From an uncultured Porphyromonadaceae bacterium (GTDB lineage: Bacteria; Bacteroidota; Bacteroidia; Bacteroidales; Coprobacteraceae), in contig URAV01000008.1 in the NCBI GenBank assembly GCA_900545915.1, forward strand, positions 1-64,000: 64,000 nucleotides of DNA, written 5' to 3'. The notes below the pieces were generated by a model. The model worked only from the letters and a program-made list of their open reading frames with translations, searched no databases and was not told the origin of the DNA. A program made the position numbers and the translations under genes. Shown piece by piece: positions 15,313 to 25,400 of the stretch. Position 1 is the first letter of the stretch. Every line of letters starts with the position of its first letter.

Positions 15313-16437
15313 ATGAAAATTCTTATATTAAATTCAATTTTGTTTACGGCTGAAAATAATATTATTCCTAAAGTCAAGAGCATTAAAGATACCATGATTT
15401 ATAATCTGTGTATCGGATTCAAAAATTTAGGTCATGAGGTAACTCTTGCAGCAGCAGCAGATTACAAACCATCCGTTTCGGAGGAATATGAGTTTGATAT
15501 ATTGTTTTTTGAATCTGTGTTGAAACAGATATTTTTACCAAGTGTATTGCCTTTTTCTCCTTCTCTGTATAAGTTTTTAAAGAGTAATGCTAAAAATTTT
15601 GATTTTATTATTTCGAGTGAAATATTTGCTTTTCCTTCATTCTTTGCATGTATGGTTTGCCCTTCAAAAGTTTTTGTTTGGCAAGAACTTGGAGTACATA
15701 ATCGGAAAATGAAAAAAATTCCCTCTAAGGTTTGGTATAATGTGATTGGGCGGTTTTTTATGCGCAGATGTTTTGTCGTGCCTCGCTCTCATGCGGCTCG
15801 TTCTTTTATTTTAAATTATCATCGCAATACGTCAAATGAAATAATTGTGCATGGTATGAATTTTGATAATTTGAAATATAGTACGGATAAAGCTGACTAT
15901 TTTATAACAGTAGGGCAATTAATTTATAGAAAAAATATTGAGAGCATAATTCAAAAATTTGATCTCTTTTTAAAAAAATATAATCTTTTGCATTATCGCT
16001 TATATATAGCGGGGACAGGCATATTGCATGAGGATCTTCGAGTTTTAGTAAAACAGTTGAATTTAGAAAATAATGTAATTTTTTTAGGTCATTTGTCACA
16101 TATAGAGCTGAATGAATATCTTTCTCATGCGAAGGCAATATTATTAAATTCGAGAATGGAGTTAAATATGATAAGTCTGTCCGAATCGATAGCTGTTGCA
16201 ACACCTGTTATTACTAATTTAGTGCCTTATAGCAGCTATGATGTGATTCAGAATAGATTAGGTATAGCAAAGGATAATTGGAATGAACATGATATGATGG
16301 AGATCATTCGAAACAATAAGTACTATGTAGATAATTGTTTGATTTATAGAGAGCAGTTATCGGTAGAAGCCGTAGCTGGTAAATTTATCGCTCTTTTCAA
16401 TAAAAAAACTCTGACAGAAGTAATTAATTGTCGATAG
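15313..16437 (+). CDS. Glycosyltransferase (GT4-like), opposite in strand to its locus
   Basis: A 374-residue GT-B-type glycosyltransferase. The ATG at 15313 is preferred over the TTG two codons upstream. The N-terminal domain starts MKILILNSILFTAENNI and contains NLGHEVTLAAAADY. The C-terminal domain has FITVGQLIYRKNIESII, YIAGTGILHEDL, FLGHLSHIELNEYLSHAKA and then SRMELNMISLSESIA, a divergent form of the E-x7-E donor site. The gene runs against all other genes of the exopolysaccharide locus and has its own promoter, with the repeat cluster just upstream. It ends only four bases from the stop of the Wzy-like gene with no terminator between, so the transcripts must collide. Independent insertion or inversion of this gene is likely. 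Confidence 0.83.
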   Translation: MKILILNSILFTAENNIIPKVKSIKDTMIYNLCIGFKNLGHEVTLAAAADYKPSVSEEYEFDILFFESVLKQIFLPSVLPFSPSLYKFLKSNAKNFDFIISSEIFAFPSFFACMVCPSKVFVWQELGVHNRKMKKIPSKVWYNVIGRFFMRRCFVVPRSHAARSFILNYHRNTSNEIIVHGMNFDNLKYSTDKADYFITVGQLIYRKNIESIIQKFDLFLKKYNLLHYRLYIAGTGILHEDLRVLVKQLNLENNVIFLGHLSHIELNEYLSHAKAILLNSRMELNMISLSESIAVATPVITNLVPYSSYDVIQNRLGIAKDNWNEHDMMEIIRNNKYYVDNCLIYREQLSVEAVAGKFIALFNKKTLTEVINCR

Positions 16438-16441
16438 ATTT

Positions 16442-17656
16442 TTATGTTATTAATGCGTTTTTAGGAGATTCTTCTATAAATGCATTTTTTATTATTAAAG
16501 CTAATATTATCATAGCACATATGCCTCCTCCTTGTAGAAATACAGATCCGGCTACTGATTCGATCATAATAAAACCTATCATTAACAAACCGATTTTTAG
16601 GAATTGTACTTTACCGTTTTCTTCGTATGCTTGGTATAATTTTTTAATAATAAATCTCCATAAAGCGATATATAGAATAATTCCTATAATCCCAAATTGA
16701 ACTAATTCGGGGTAAAATGTGTCGGATATGAACCTGCAGTCTCCTTCAATAAGCCCGTAAACGTTATCGAGTCCGTATTTGCTGTATATATCGGAATATC
16801 CGATTTCTCCTGAAGCGTGAGTTGCATAGGAAGCCAATCCTGTCCCTAAAAAAGGGTAATCTGATATTATAGAAGGTGTTACAGCATATAAAGCTGCTCT
16901 TGCTGCGGTTTCGGTAAATTCTTCTGTTTGGTCAATATCTGCTCCTATAAAATAATAATTGATTTTTCTCCATGCAACTAATATGATTCCGACGAATATA
17001 ATTACACTTAACAAGATATATTTTAGACGAATTTTTTTAAGCATTTCCGGCTTAAACCAGAAAAAAACGAAAATTGCTAAAACAAAGAATCCATAGAACT
17101 TTGAACGAGTACCAAACAATCCTATCGATAATAATAATATTGTAAAGACCCTGTTTTTAGTAGTGTCTTCACCGCATAAATAAAAAAGAGAAGCTATGAT
17201 AGTCATGTTGATACCTGCATATGCGACATGAAAGAATACAGTTTTAAGTTGTCCGAGAATACAGACTATTAACATGACAAAACTTAAGAATAGGCAAATA
17301 TTTCGTAATATTTTTTTTTGTTTGACAGAAAATTTAGGAGCGATTGCGTATGTACAATAAAACGCAATAAGGGGCTTTAATTGAATTACAAAGTCTGTAA
17401 CTACGGCTTGGGGAGTATTGACTTTTAAGTTGAACAGACTATGAAATAAATATACAAAAAGAATCCCTAAAACAAAGAATAGTCCCTTATAATTAGAAAT
17501 TTTCTTTGTTGTGAGAATATGTATACCACTGAAACATAACAATAAAAATATTAATAATTCATCTACAATTTCTATACCGAATGTATTGTAGAAGTAAAAG
17601 CCAAAAAGTAATGTAAATAGAAAAAAAACGTAATATGTCTTTGTAAGCGAAATCAT
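16442..17656 (-). CDS. Wzy-like polysaccharide polymerase / O-antigen ligase family membrane protein
   Basis: A 404-residue inner-membrane protein with about 11 hydrophobic helices. Its C-terminal third has a large periplasmic loop (SIISDYPFLGTGLASYATH onward, then RFISDTFYPELVQFG) typical of O-antigen ligase/Wzy polymerase proteins; the LGTGL and E-L-x2-G elements are common in them. It would join lipid-linked repeat units in the periplasm. Its start overlaps the end of the Wzc gene by four bases, so the two are translationally coupled. Wzy proteins diverge strongly, so the call rests on topology plus position behind wza-wzc. A ligase role is the main alternative. Confidence 0.8.
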   Translation of the reverse strand: MISLTKTYYVFFLFTLLFGFYFYNTFGIEIVDELLIFLLLCFSGIHILTTKKISNYKGLFFVLGILFVYLFHSLFNLKVNTPQAVVTDFVIQLKPLIAFYCTYAIAPKFSVKQKKILRNICLFLSFVMLIVCILGQLKTVFFHVAYAGINMTIIASLFYLCGEDTTKNRVFTILLLSIGLFGTRSKFYGFFVLAIFVFFWFKPEMLKKIRLKYILLSVIIFVGIILVAWRKINYYFIGADIDQTEEFTETAARAALYAVTPSIISDYPFLGTGLASYATHASGEIGYSDIYSKYGLDNVYGLIEGDCRFISDTFYPELVQFGIIGIILYIALWRFIIKKLYQAYEENGKVQFLKIGLLMIGFIMIESVAGSVFLQGGGICAMIILALIIKNAFIEESPKNALIT

Positions 17657-19983
17657 ATTTTTTGTGATTTCTGTGTCTGTCCGTAACCATAGCCATAACC
17701 TTGTTTTGCAGGAGTTCCATTAATTATTAATGCAACATTTTTCAGCTTATGTTCTGTTACAAGGTTGTTTACATATTTGATATTGTCTTTATGTGTGTAA
17801 TTTGCTCTGCAGATGTATATTGTTGCATCTGCTATCCGGGTAAGACTGAATGTGTCGGATACCATTCCTACCGGAGCTGAATCGACAACGATATAGTCAT
17901 ATTCTTTTTTTAATTCGGAGAAGAGTTCTTCAACCCGGTTGCCTAATAATAATTCTGCCGGATTGGGCGGAATCGGCCCGGCGAGAATTACGTCCATATT
18001 TTTTTGAATGGCGTTTGGTATAATAACTTCCTGTAAAGGAAGATCGTTTGAGGCTAAATAATTAGTTACACCCTTTTTGTCGGTTTGCTGTATGTTTAAG
18101 TATTCTTTTAATTTCGGGCTTCGGATATCCATTCCGATTAAGATTACTTTTTTTCCCAATAATGCTAATGATGCCGCAAAGTTACTGCATATAAATGATT
18201 TACCTTCACCGCTCACGCTTGATGTGACTAAAATGACTTTTTCGTTTTGGTTGGTTAGTAAAAATTGTATATTGGTACGTATTAATCTGAATAATTCTGC
18301 TCCGGAACTGTATTGACCTTCCTTGACTATAATATGATCTTTAGACGTATTGGTACACATTTCTCCGAGTATCGGCAGATTGGTCAGTTTCTGGAGTTCT
18401 TCTTTTGTCGAGAATTTGGTTCGGGTTATGTCTTTGAGATAGAGATATACGATAGGTAATATGAGACCGAATGCGAGACCGATCAAAAGCAGCATTGATT
18501 TGGATAAATTTACGGGTTTATTTTGATTATACGCATGATCGATGATTTGTCCTTTGGGAGTCTGGCTTGCCAAAGTCAAAGCATTCTCTTCTTTTTTTTG
18601 TAATAAAAAGAGGAAAAGATTTTCTTTTATTACTTGCTGCCTTTTTATTGATATGAATTCTCTTTCTTGAGTCGGCATGTTTTTAATTCTGGCAACAAAA
18701 GCGTTTTCTTGTTTTTGCAAGTCATTTAATGTTATGTTTATGCTGGATTTAGTTTCTTTAATCGAGTTTATAACATTATTTCTTGTTGCATCGATAACCT
18801 CATTCAGGCTTTGTAAGGCGGGACTGTTTTCCTTTACCGAACGAAGTAGTTTTATTCGTTTTAATATCAGTTCATTGTAATCTTCAATAGGTGAAGAATT
18901 TTCTGATAACTTCGTATTGAAGGGAATTAATGAATATTTGTTATCCGGGTTGTGCAAAAAAGATTCGATTAATTCTATAATTTGGTATTGAGTCTCTGTT
19001 TCGATTAATTTTGATCTGAATTCTCCGGATTGTTCAAGAATGATTTTTGCTTCAGACTCGATATCCGTGAGATTATTGGCCTTTTTATAAGTTTCTATTT
19101 CTTCTTCAGCGTTAGTCAGTTCTTTTGTAAGAATATTGATTCTTTCGTCAAGAAAATTGGCGGTATTAAGAGCTTCTTGTTTTTTTTCGATAAGCCCTTT
19201 ATTGTTATATAGGTTTATAATGGTATTGAGTAGATCTTTTCCTTTTTGAATATTTGTCTCTTTTGTACTTAATCCTATAACATTCGCTTTTTTATCCGGT
19301 AAATATATATCTATATTTTGTTTTACATTTTCTGCAACCTCATCGAATGGGGCTAAAGTAATTTCCATATTTAAACTTTTTCCTTCTTTAAAGTATTGAG
19401 TTTTATTAAAAATAAAATTCCCATATACAGTAGATAAGGAAACCGGAAACTTATCTGTTTTTTTGTATCCTATTTTTTTACGACCTCTTTTGGCATTTAC
19501 TGTTACAATCCCGTTTTTAGAGGCTTTTATTTTAAAAGTCAAACTTTTACTTAGTGTATCTTCTAATGTCGATGGTATATAAATATCTACGGGCTGAGTC
19601 TGATATATATTTACAGATCTTATAAAATCTCGATGGATTGTGTAAGTTTTATTCAATCCGAGTTTTTTTACAGCATCATATAGCATCGAATGGGAAGATA
19701 CGATAAATATTTCATCCTCGACGATTCCTCCTCCGAGACTGCCTCCGAAAGAAAAGCTTTTTAGAAGTGCAGCTTGAGGATTTGATCCTTTTTCATTGTC
19801 TTGACTGACCAAAAAGTTTGCATTTATCTGATATACGGGTTTATTGAGCTTGTAATATAAAAATGCACCACCGGTACATACTACTATGCATATAACGAAA
19901 ATGTACCAATGTTTTATATAATTCTTAAAAAGAGAAACAACATCTATCTGATCATTGTTATTTGAAGAATTTATATTTTCCAT
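17653..19983 (-). CDS. wzc: Wzc-type polysaccharide co-polymerase and tyrosine autokinase
   Basis: A 776-residue inner-membrane protein that controls chain length and export of exopolysaccharide. The Wzz domain has helices at about 27-45 and 495-517, flanking a periplasmic part with long coiled coils (265-330 and 370-460). The cytoplasmic BY-kinase domain carries Walker A TSSVSGEGKS (587-596), Walker A' VILIGMDIRSP (613-623) and Walker B YDYIVVDSAPVG (695-706). The tail GYGYGYGQ (762-769) is the autophosphorylated Tyr cluster. It lies 31 bases behind wza and overlaps the polymerase gene by four bases. The counter-acting phosphatase is probably the CpsB-like protein at 3891-4625. Confidence 0.94.
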   Translation of the reverse strand: MENINSSNNNDQIDVVSLFKNYIKHWYIFVICIVVCTGGAFLYYKLNKPVYQINANFLVSQDNEKGSNPQAALLKSFSFGGSLGGGIVEDEIFIVSSHSMLYDAVKKLGLNKTYTIHRDFIRSVNIYQTQPVDIYIPSTLEDTLSKSLTFKIKASKNGIVTVNAKRGRKKIGYKKTDKFPVSLSTVYGNFIFNKTQYFKEGKSLNMEITLAPFDEVAENVKQNIDIYLPDKKANVIGLSTKETNIQKGKDLLNTIINLYNNKGLIEKKQEALNTANFLDERINILTKELTNAEEEIETYKKANNLTDIESEAKIILEQSGEFRSKLIETETQYQIIELIESFLHNPDNKYSLIPFNTKLSENSSPIEDYNELILKRIKLLRSVKENSPALQSLNEVIDATRNNVINSIKETKSSINITLNDLQKQENAFVARIKNMPTQEREFISIKRQQVIKENLFLFLLQKKEENALTLASQTPKGQIIDHAYNQNKPVNLSKSMLLLIGLAFGLILPIVYLYLKDITRTKFSTKEELQKLTNLPILGEMCTNTSKDHIIVKEGQYSSGAELFRLIRTNIQFLLTNQNEKVILVTSSVSGEGKSFICSNFAASLALLGKKVILIGMDIRSPKLKEYLNIQQTDKKGVTNYLASNDLPLQEVIIPNAIQKNMDVILAGPIPPNPAELLLGNRVEELFSELKKEYDYIVVDSAPVGMVSDTFSLTRIADATIYICRANYTHKDNIKYVNNLVTEHKLKNVALIINGTPAKQGYGYGYGQTQKSQKI

Positions 19984-20014
19984 AATATATAATAAAGCCT
20001 TTCAGGTTGATAAC

Positions 20015-20818
20015 TTATTTAAATATAGCGATAAATAAAGCTGCGATTGTAGATACGGCACTGATGATAGTTGACGTGATTGTTATATTAAACTGTTTGT
20101 CAGATCCGTATTTTGCAGTAGCTTTTTTAGCCTTGTTGGGTTCTACGTATACGACATCATTTTTTTGTAGATAATAATATGGGGACGAAAAGATTGCAGG
20201 ATCAGTCAGATCAAATCGACAAAATTCTTTTTTTCCGTTTTTTTCTCTGACTAATAATACATTTTTTCTTTCTCCGTATATGGTTAAATCTTCGGCCATA
20301 CCGATTGCATCCAAAATGGATACACGTTCACTTTCTATTTTTAATACTCCGGGTTTATTTACCTCTCCTAAGACAACGATTTTAGAGTTAAGTGTGTTTA
20401 CTGTTACCAAAGGACTTTTGACGTATGCCTCTATCTCTTTTTTTATTGTTGCTTCGAGTTGTCTCGTTGTTAATCCGGCAACCTGAATTTTACCGAGTTG
20501 CGGATAATTGATATATCCGTCTTTATCGACAAGATATGTTTGAAGTTTCGGTGTTCCGCTGATTTCGGTATCACCGGCCTGCAAATAGCTGATAGCAGGA
20601 AGATTGAACATTGCCACCGCATTGGGATCTTCTGCCGATACATAGATAGATAGTATGTCGTCAGGAATAATTTTAGATTCGTAATTTAATAAAGTATCGA
20701 TAGCTATACCTTGATCGTATTTATTTTCTAAGTTTTGAAAATAAGCGATATCCGATTGTGTTTTACAAGAGAAAAAAGTAACAGAAATAAGGAATAAGTA
20801 AAGTATATTTGTTTTCAT
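20015..20818 (-). CDS. wza: Wza-type polysaccharide export lipoprotein
   Basis: A 267-residue outer-membrane export protein. The true start is the ATG at 20818, giving signal MKTNILYLFLISV and lipobox FFSC (Cys18); the frame is open to 20887, but that stretch contains the promoter. The Poly_export domain follows (IIPDDILSIYVSAEDP), with one SLBB domain around residues 125-200 (VTVNTLNSKIVVLGEVNKPG) and a closing hydrophobic segment (ITSTIISAVSTIAALFIAIF). A C-terminal membrane helix is usual in Bacteroidales Wza-like proteins, which are shorter than E. coli Wza. It is the first gene of the locus and pairs with the Wzc kinase to form the export channel. Confidence 0.92.
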   Translation of the reverse strand: MKTNILYLFLISVTFFSCKTQSDIAYFQNLENKYDQGIAIDTLLNYESKIIPDDILSIYVSAEDPNAVAMFNLPAISYLQAGDTEISGTPKLQTYLVDKDGYINYPQLGKIQVAGLTTRQLEATIKKEIEAYVKSPLVTVNTLNSKIVVLGEVNKPGVLKIESERVSILDAIGMAEDLTIYGERKNVLLVREKNGKKEFCRFDLTDPAIFSSPYYYLQKNDVVYVEPNKAKKATAKYGSDKQFNITITSTIISAVSTIAALFIAIFK

Positions 20819-20856
20819 TAAAAATAATTTTTGCAGATAAACATAATTCGATGGGG

Positions 20857-20887
20857 CAAATATAGCCTTTTTATCGTATGCTCCCAA
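20857..20887 (-). promoter_or_regulatory. Promoter of the exopolysaccharide operon
   Basis: On the minus strand, TTG (20887-20885) and TATATTTG (20864-20857) are 20 bases apart. The start codon of wza is 38 bases from the -7 element, which supports the later start at 20818. Confidence 0.72.
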
Positions 20888-21070
20888 TAAAATTTGATCA
20901 CTAATTATGTAACGGCTCTTCCGTTTTTTTATTGTCGTTTTAGAATAAAAATTTTCGTAAAATGTAGCGGAATTTATATCTGTTTTATTATCAAATATTT
21001 ATCTTGACGCATAATTATTTCGATAATTTATCGACATTTGTTCTATTGTATTTTTTATTTCAAAAATAGG

Positions 21071-21103
21071 TTTTGTTTCATAAAAAAAGATTGTGTACGT
21101 TTG
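21071..21103 (+). promoter_or_regulatory. Promoter of the membrane GT2 gene
   Basis: TTTTG (21071-21075) and TACGTTTG (21096-21103) are 20 bases apart. The start codon follows only 18 bases later, so the leader is very short. Confidence 0.7.
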
Positions 21104-21121
21104 CATAAAATATTATGAGAT

Positions 21122-22297
21122 ATGCAGGTCAGTTTTGATTTTAATGGTATAGAAATCATTCTTTTTATTATAATGTTCGTTCTTTTTTCGATTCAGGTAT
21201 TCTATTATCTATATTTTTATCGAAAACCTTTGAAATATCTGGAATCGGAAGAAAAAGGGGATGTTCTATATACCGATAAACGGCCGGGAGTATCTGTCAT
21301 TGTATATGCTAAAAATGACGCTGAGCATTTAGAGGTTTTTCTACCTTCAATTTTGTCGCAAAACTATCCCGATTTTGATGTGATTGTTGTAAATGATGGT
21401 TCTACAGACGAGACTCGTGATGTGGTGACTCGTTTAGAATCTGAATATGATAATTTATATCAGACTTATATTCCGGATGAAGCCCGAAGTCTTAGCCGGA
21501 AAAAATTGGCCTTAACGGTTGGAATTAAGGCGGCAAAGCATGATATTGTAATGTTGACAAATGCCAATTGTGCGCCTGAAGGAAGTGATTGGCTTACTTA
21601 TATGATGCGGAATTTTGTTGAAGGAGTAGATATCGTAGCAGGATACGCATATATAGATGGGGAGGGGCAGCGAAAAAGAAGATACGTTGCCTATGATCGG
21701 TTGATGTTTACTCTGCGTTATGTTTCTTATATTCTGTTACATAAAACTTATATGGCTGAGGGATATAATCTTGCCTATCGGAAAGATCTGTTTTTCAGAA
21801 ATAAAGGTTTTTCTAAACATTTAAATCTCCATTATGGAGATGATGATTTATTTATTAATGAAGTTGCGACGGCAGATAATACCCGTATCGAACTTTCTCC
21901 GAAAAGTAGGATGATAATTCATTATGAAAATAATTTTAAGGCTTGGAGAGAATTGAAGTTAAGGTATGATTTTACTGCTGCCTATTTAAAGACCGGTTCG
22001 AAGTTTGTATTTGGTTTTGAGCGAATGACCGTGTATTTATTTTATGTTTCGATTGTTTTGTTTTTTGTTTACGGACTTTGTTATAATCTCTTATTTTCGG
22101 CTTTAGCATTTTTGTTTTGGTTGTTACGGTTTATTGCACAAGTAACCATATATCGTAAATCTGCAAAAAGATTATCATCCAATAAATTATTCTTTTTACT
22201 TCCTGTTTTTGATCTTTTACAGTCTGTAATTAATCTATATTATAAGATTATCGGGATTTGTAGTAAAAGTAAAAATTTTACATGGCAGAATTTGTAA
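21122..22297 (+). CDS. Membrane-bound glycosyltransferase family 2
   Basis: A 391-residue GT-A glycosyltransferase anchored in the inner membrane. One helix (10-33) precedes the catalytic domain, which starts PGVSVIVYAKNDAEHL and has VIVVNDGSTDETRDV (88-102), the nucleotide-binding DGS element. HYGDDDLFINE (around residue 239) is probably the catalytic-base region. Two or three more helices lie at about 300-345. This layout is like processive or lipid-sugar GT2 proteins. It is divergent from wza across a 300-base region with back-to-back promoters, so it is probably part of the same pathway. As no initiating transferase is present in the window, it could supply an early sugar; that is inference. 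Confidence 0.85.
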   Translation: MQVSFDFNGIEIILFIIMFVLFSIQVFYYLYFYRKPLKYLESEEKGDVLYTDKRPGVSVIVYAKNDAEHLEVFLPSILSQNYPDFDVIVVNDGSTDETRDVVTRLESEYDNLYQTYIPDEARSLSRKKLALTVGIKAAKHDIVMLTNANCAPEGSDWLTYMMRNFVEGVDIVAGYAYIDGEGQRKRRYVAYDRLMFTLRYVSYILLHKTYMAEGYNLAYRKDLFFRNKGFSKHLNLHYGDDDLFINEVATADNTRIELSPKSRMIIHYENNFKAWRELKLRYDFTAAYLKTGSKFVFGFERMTVYLFYVSIVLFFVYGLCYNLLFSALAFLFWLLRFIAQVTIYRKSAKRLSSNKLFFLLPVFDLLQSVINLYYKIIGICSKSKNFTWQNL

Positions 22298-22365
22298 GAA
22301 TCTGTTTGATTTTGCTCGAGTCGGTTTTGTGAATTTCTTTATTGGAAAATTTGAACAGGTTCTTA
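22296..22365 (-). repeat. Dispersed intergenic repeat, short internally deleted copy
   Basis: AAGAATCTGTTTGATTTTGCTC at the left and GGAAAATTTGAACAGGTTCTT at the right are the two ends of the family, with only about 25 bases between. It begins inside the stop codon of the GT2 gene and can fold as a hairpin, so it may serve as that gene's terminator. Confidence 0.7.
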
Positions 22366-22422
22366 GATAGATTGAATAGACTTTTGGAAGTGTTTTTAAG
22401 TCTTTCGATTTTATATAAAGAG

Positions 22423-25400
22423 TTATTTTTCTTGTTCTGTGATAGTTTGTATATTTTCTTCGGTTTCCGTTTTTTCCTTTTTCTTGAAAAGACGGTGTAT
22501 AGATTTTCCTATGCGCTGGAAAAGTTCTTGAAATTTTGTAAAATCACGTTTATACATGATTCCTACACCTTGAGTTGTCAGAGCCGATTTTATATAGTAA
22601 TTCTTATCGTTGTAGTGATTGTATGCTTTTAAGCGTAAATTCCCGCTTTTGCTGAGTAAATATTCTAAGTCGAAATCACCGATAAATGTATTGCTGTTTA
22701 CGGCATCATCTCTATATCCGAAATTTCCGTTGAATATTAATCGGTTATTGAGTAGTTGGCTCGATAAAGCAAGTTCGAATTCTACGTCGGAGAAATCACC
22801 TTTATCGCTCCGGATATTTGTTCCGATATTCCACTTGTCGCTAATCTGCCCGAGCATATTGCTTAATTGAGAAGATAATGTAGATGAGGCTACCGAAACA
22901 AGTTCGTTATTTCGGGCTTGTCCCACGTTCATATAATCCGGAGTATAGAACTTGTTTAGTGCCAGCAAATATATGATTTGTCGATTCATCATTTCATCGG
23001 TGCTGACGATACTGCGTATTCGTCGGTCAACGTCCTGACTTAAAGTCGGGAAATTCAAATCGAATTTAAAATCGGGACGTTGTAAATCTCCGGTAAGACG
23101 TAAAACCGTTTGAACAGGAACATTCGTTCTTGCCAGCTCTTTATCATCGGCAAAACTTTCATCCAGATCTTGCAGATTTGCAGTCAGTGCATAATAAGCC
23201 TCGATGTTGAGCTCGGCATTCAGCGGTGTACCTCTGAACGAGATGCTACTTCCTGAACGTATGGCAAAATCCCGTGTAATAAGATCTTGCAGATTGAAAT
23301 TGTAACTACCTTTTTCCAATGTATATGTACCATACATTTTCATGTCGGATAACGTGTTATATTCTATACGCATTGCCCCGTTTCCGTTTGCTTTGATTAT
23401 GTCCCCTGTGGCCGGATCCATGACCAATTGCATCGTTATATCGGGAGTAGCGTCGATTTGAAGATTTATATTTAATAAATGATTCTTTTTTTCGATAACA
23501 GGAGCAGAAATCGGGGTGACGATACTGTCCTGCTGTAATTTCTGCTTTTCGAAATTCAATGCACGTTTATTTACGAAAGTGATGAAGGGGTAATCGTTTG
23601 CCGTTTCATTTCCTGTAAGAACATAGGTAAATTTAGAGTTCGGTCCGGTACTCATATTAATATCTATATTTGTTTTTACAAGATCCCCATTGATAGTTGC
23701 CGCCCCGCTTCCATATATTGTGCCGTAATAAATAGGGCTGAGTTTTTCTGTCATGTTATATACCAGAAAATTCTGTAATCCCGAAATACCGATATCATAG
23801 CTGAGATTCTTGAAATTTTTATGATGCAATATGCCTTTGGCCTTAGCATGTTTCCCATTTCGATCGCGCAACGAGACATCATTAAAATATATAGAAGTCG
23901 GAGTCATGTGTACGGTATCAGTAATAGAAAATGATGTATTCAAATACCCGATGTCGAAAGTGAAATTATCGACAAAAGCATTTCCTGTTACGTTTAAAGC
24001 TTTGAATTTCCCGTAAAAATCCAGTTTCCCGGTAGCCCGTCCTGTTGCATTGCTTAAAATATTATCCATAAACGGACGGAGAAATTCAAGATTCAGCCGA
24101 TTTGCATCGAATGACAGATGTAGCGAATCTCTGGTCGGAAATATATATCCCTCGATCCGGGTATCATCAGTGTTCGGTTGAGATATTTTACCTTGCAGTA
24201 AAATACCTTTTGTTTCACGTTCCCATTGGCTGAATAGATGAAGATTTCCCAATAAAGAATGATTATATGCAAAATTAATTACATCGAATTGTTTTGTACT
24301 CAGGCGGATTTCTTTGTTCAATAATCCGGCAATGCTGAATATACCCGTGGCTTGACCTCCGAAAACGACGTGTTTGATATTCAATGATCCGAAAATATAA
24401 TCGAGATTAATGTCATTCAATTGCAAGGTCAATTCATCTTCAGGAAGTTTTGATATATTACCGTCGAGATGTAAAAATTGAGAATCATGTCTTACTTCGA
24501 AATGGTTGATTTGTATTTTACCGTCATTAATGTTGATTTGAGACGGGGAGACTTGCCATATCGTATCGTTCAATATTAATTGAGTCGGATTAATGTGTAT
24601 GTCTGCGTCTGTAGATTTTTCAGTTTTGATAAATTTACTTTGAGATGACAATTCTCCGCAAAAAGTTGCCGTACCGGAGTTGCTCCAATTGATTTTTGTG
24701 TCGAGATAATCGTCATGAGCTTTTGCCGCCAAATTCCAATGAATCTGTTTGTCCTGTTTATTAAGCAGCATAGCCCCAAGCTGGAATGAGATATTTTCTT
24801 TTTGTTTTTCTGCGTAGATTCCGGCCGAAGCAAAGCGCATGTTTTTTATTTGAAATTCGGGTAAATTCCCTTCTATCCTGAAATCGTGGTTTTCATCACT
24901 GAAAAATCCGGATATTTTTGCCGGATTTTTTAAAATAAAAGGCAGCTCGAAAACATTCGATAAATAATTGGTATTCTGAATCTCGAAATTGAATATGAAA
25001 TTGTTTTGTGCCGCTTGTTTAGATGTAGGCGGCAGCTGGATAAGAGAAGGTAATGCAGATGCTAACATCCGAGTGAAAGAATCTTTTAGTGTATTAAAAG
25101 AATATCGACCGGATATTCTTCCTGATATTAAGTCCGACTCGATATTTACTGACTGTGGAATTTGTTCATTGTGTGCTTCGATATGAAAATTTCGAGTTGA
25201 GAATATTTTTCCGTTATTGTTAAAAGAAAGGGTGTCTATCGATAAAATTCCTTCTGCATTATCCAGATTATTCCCTTCGAAATTGGCGCTGAGAATAAAC
25301 CCTAAAGTCGAATTGGAATATCGGGGAGCTAATTGTAGCTCCTGTAAACGTATATTTTCTCCTCGTGCCACTAATTGAAATATCGGACGTTCATCTAACA

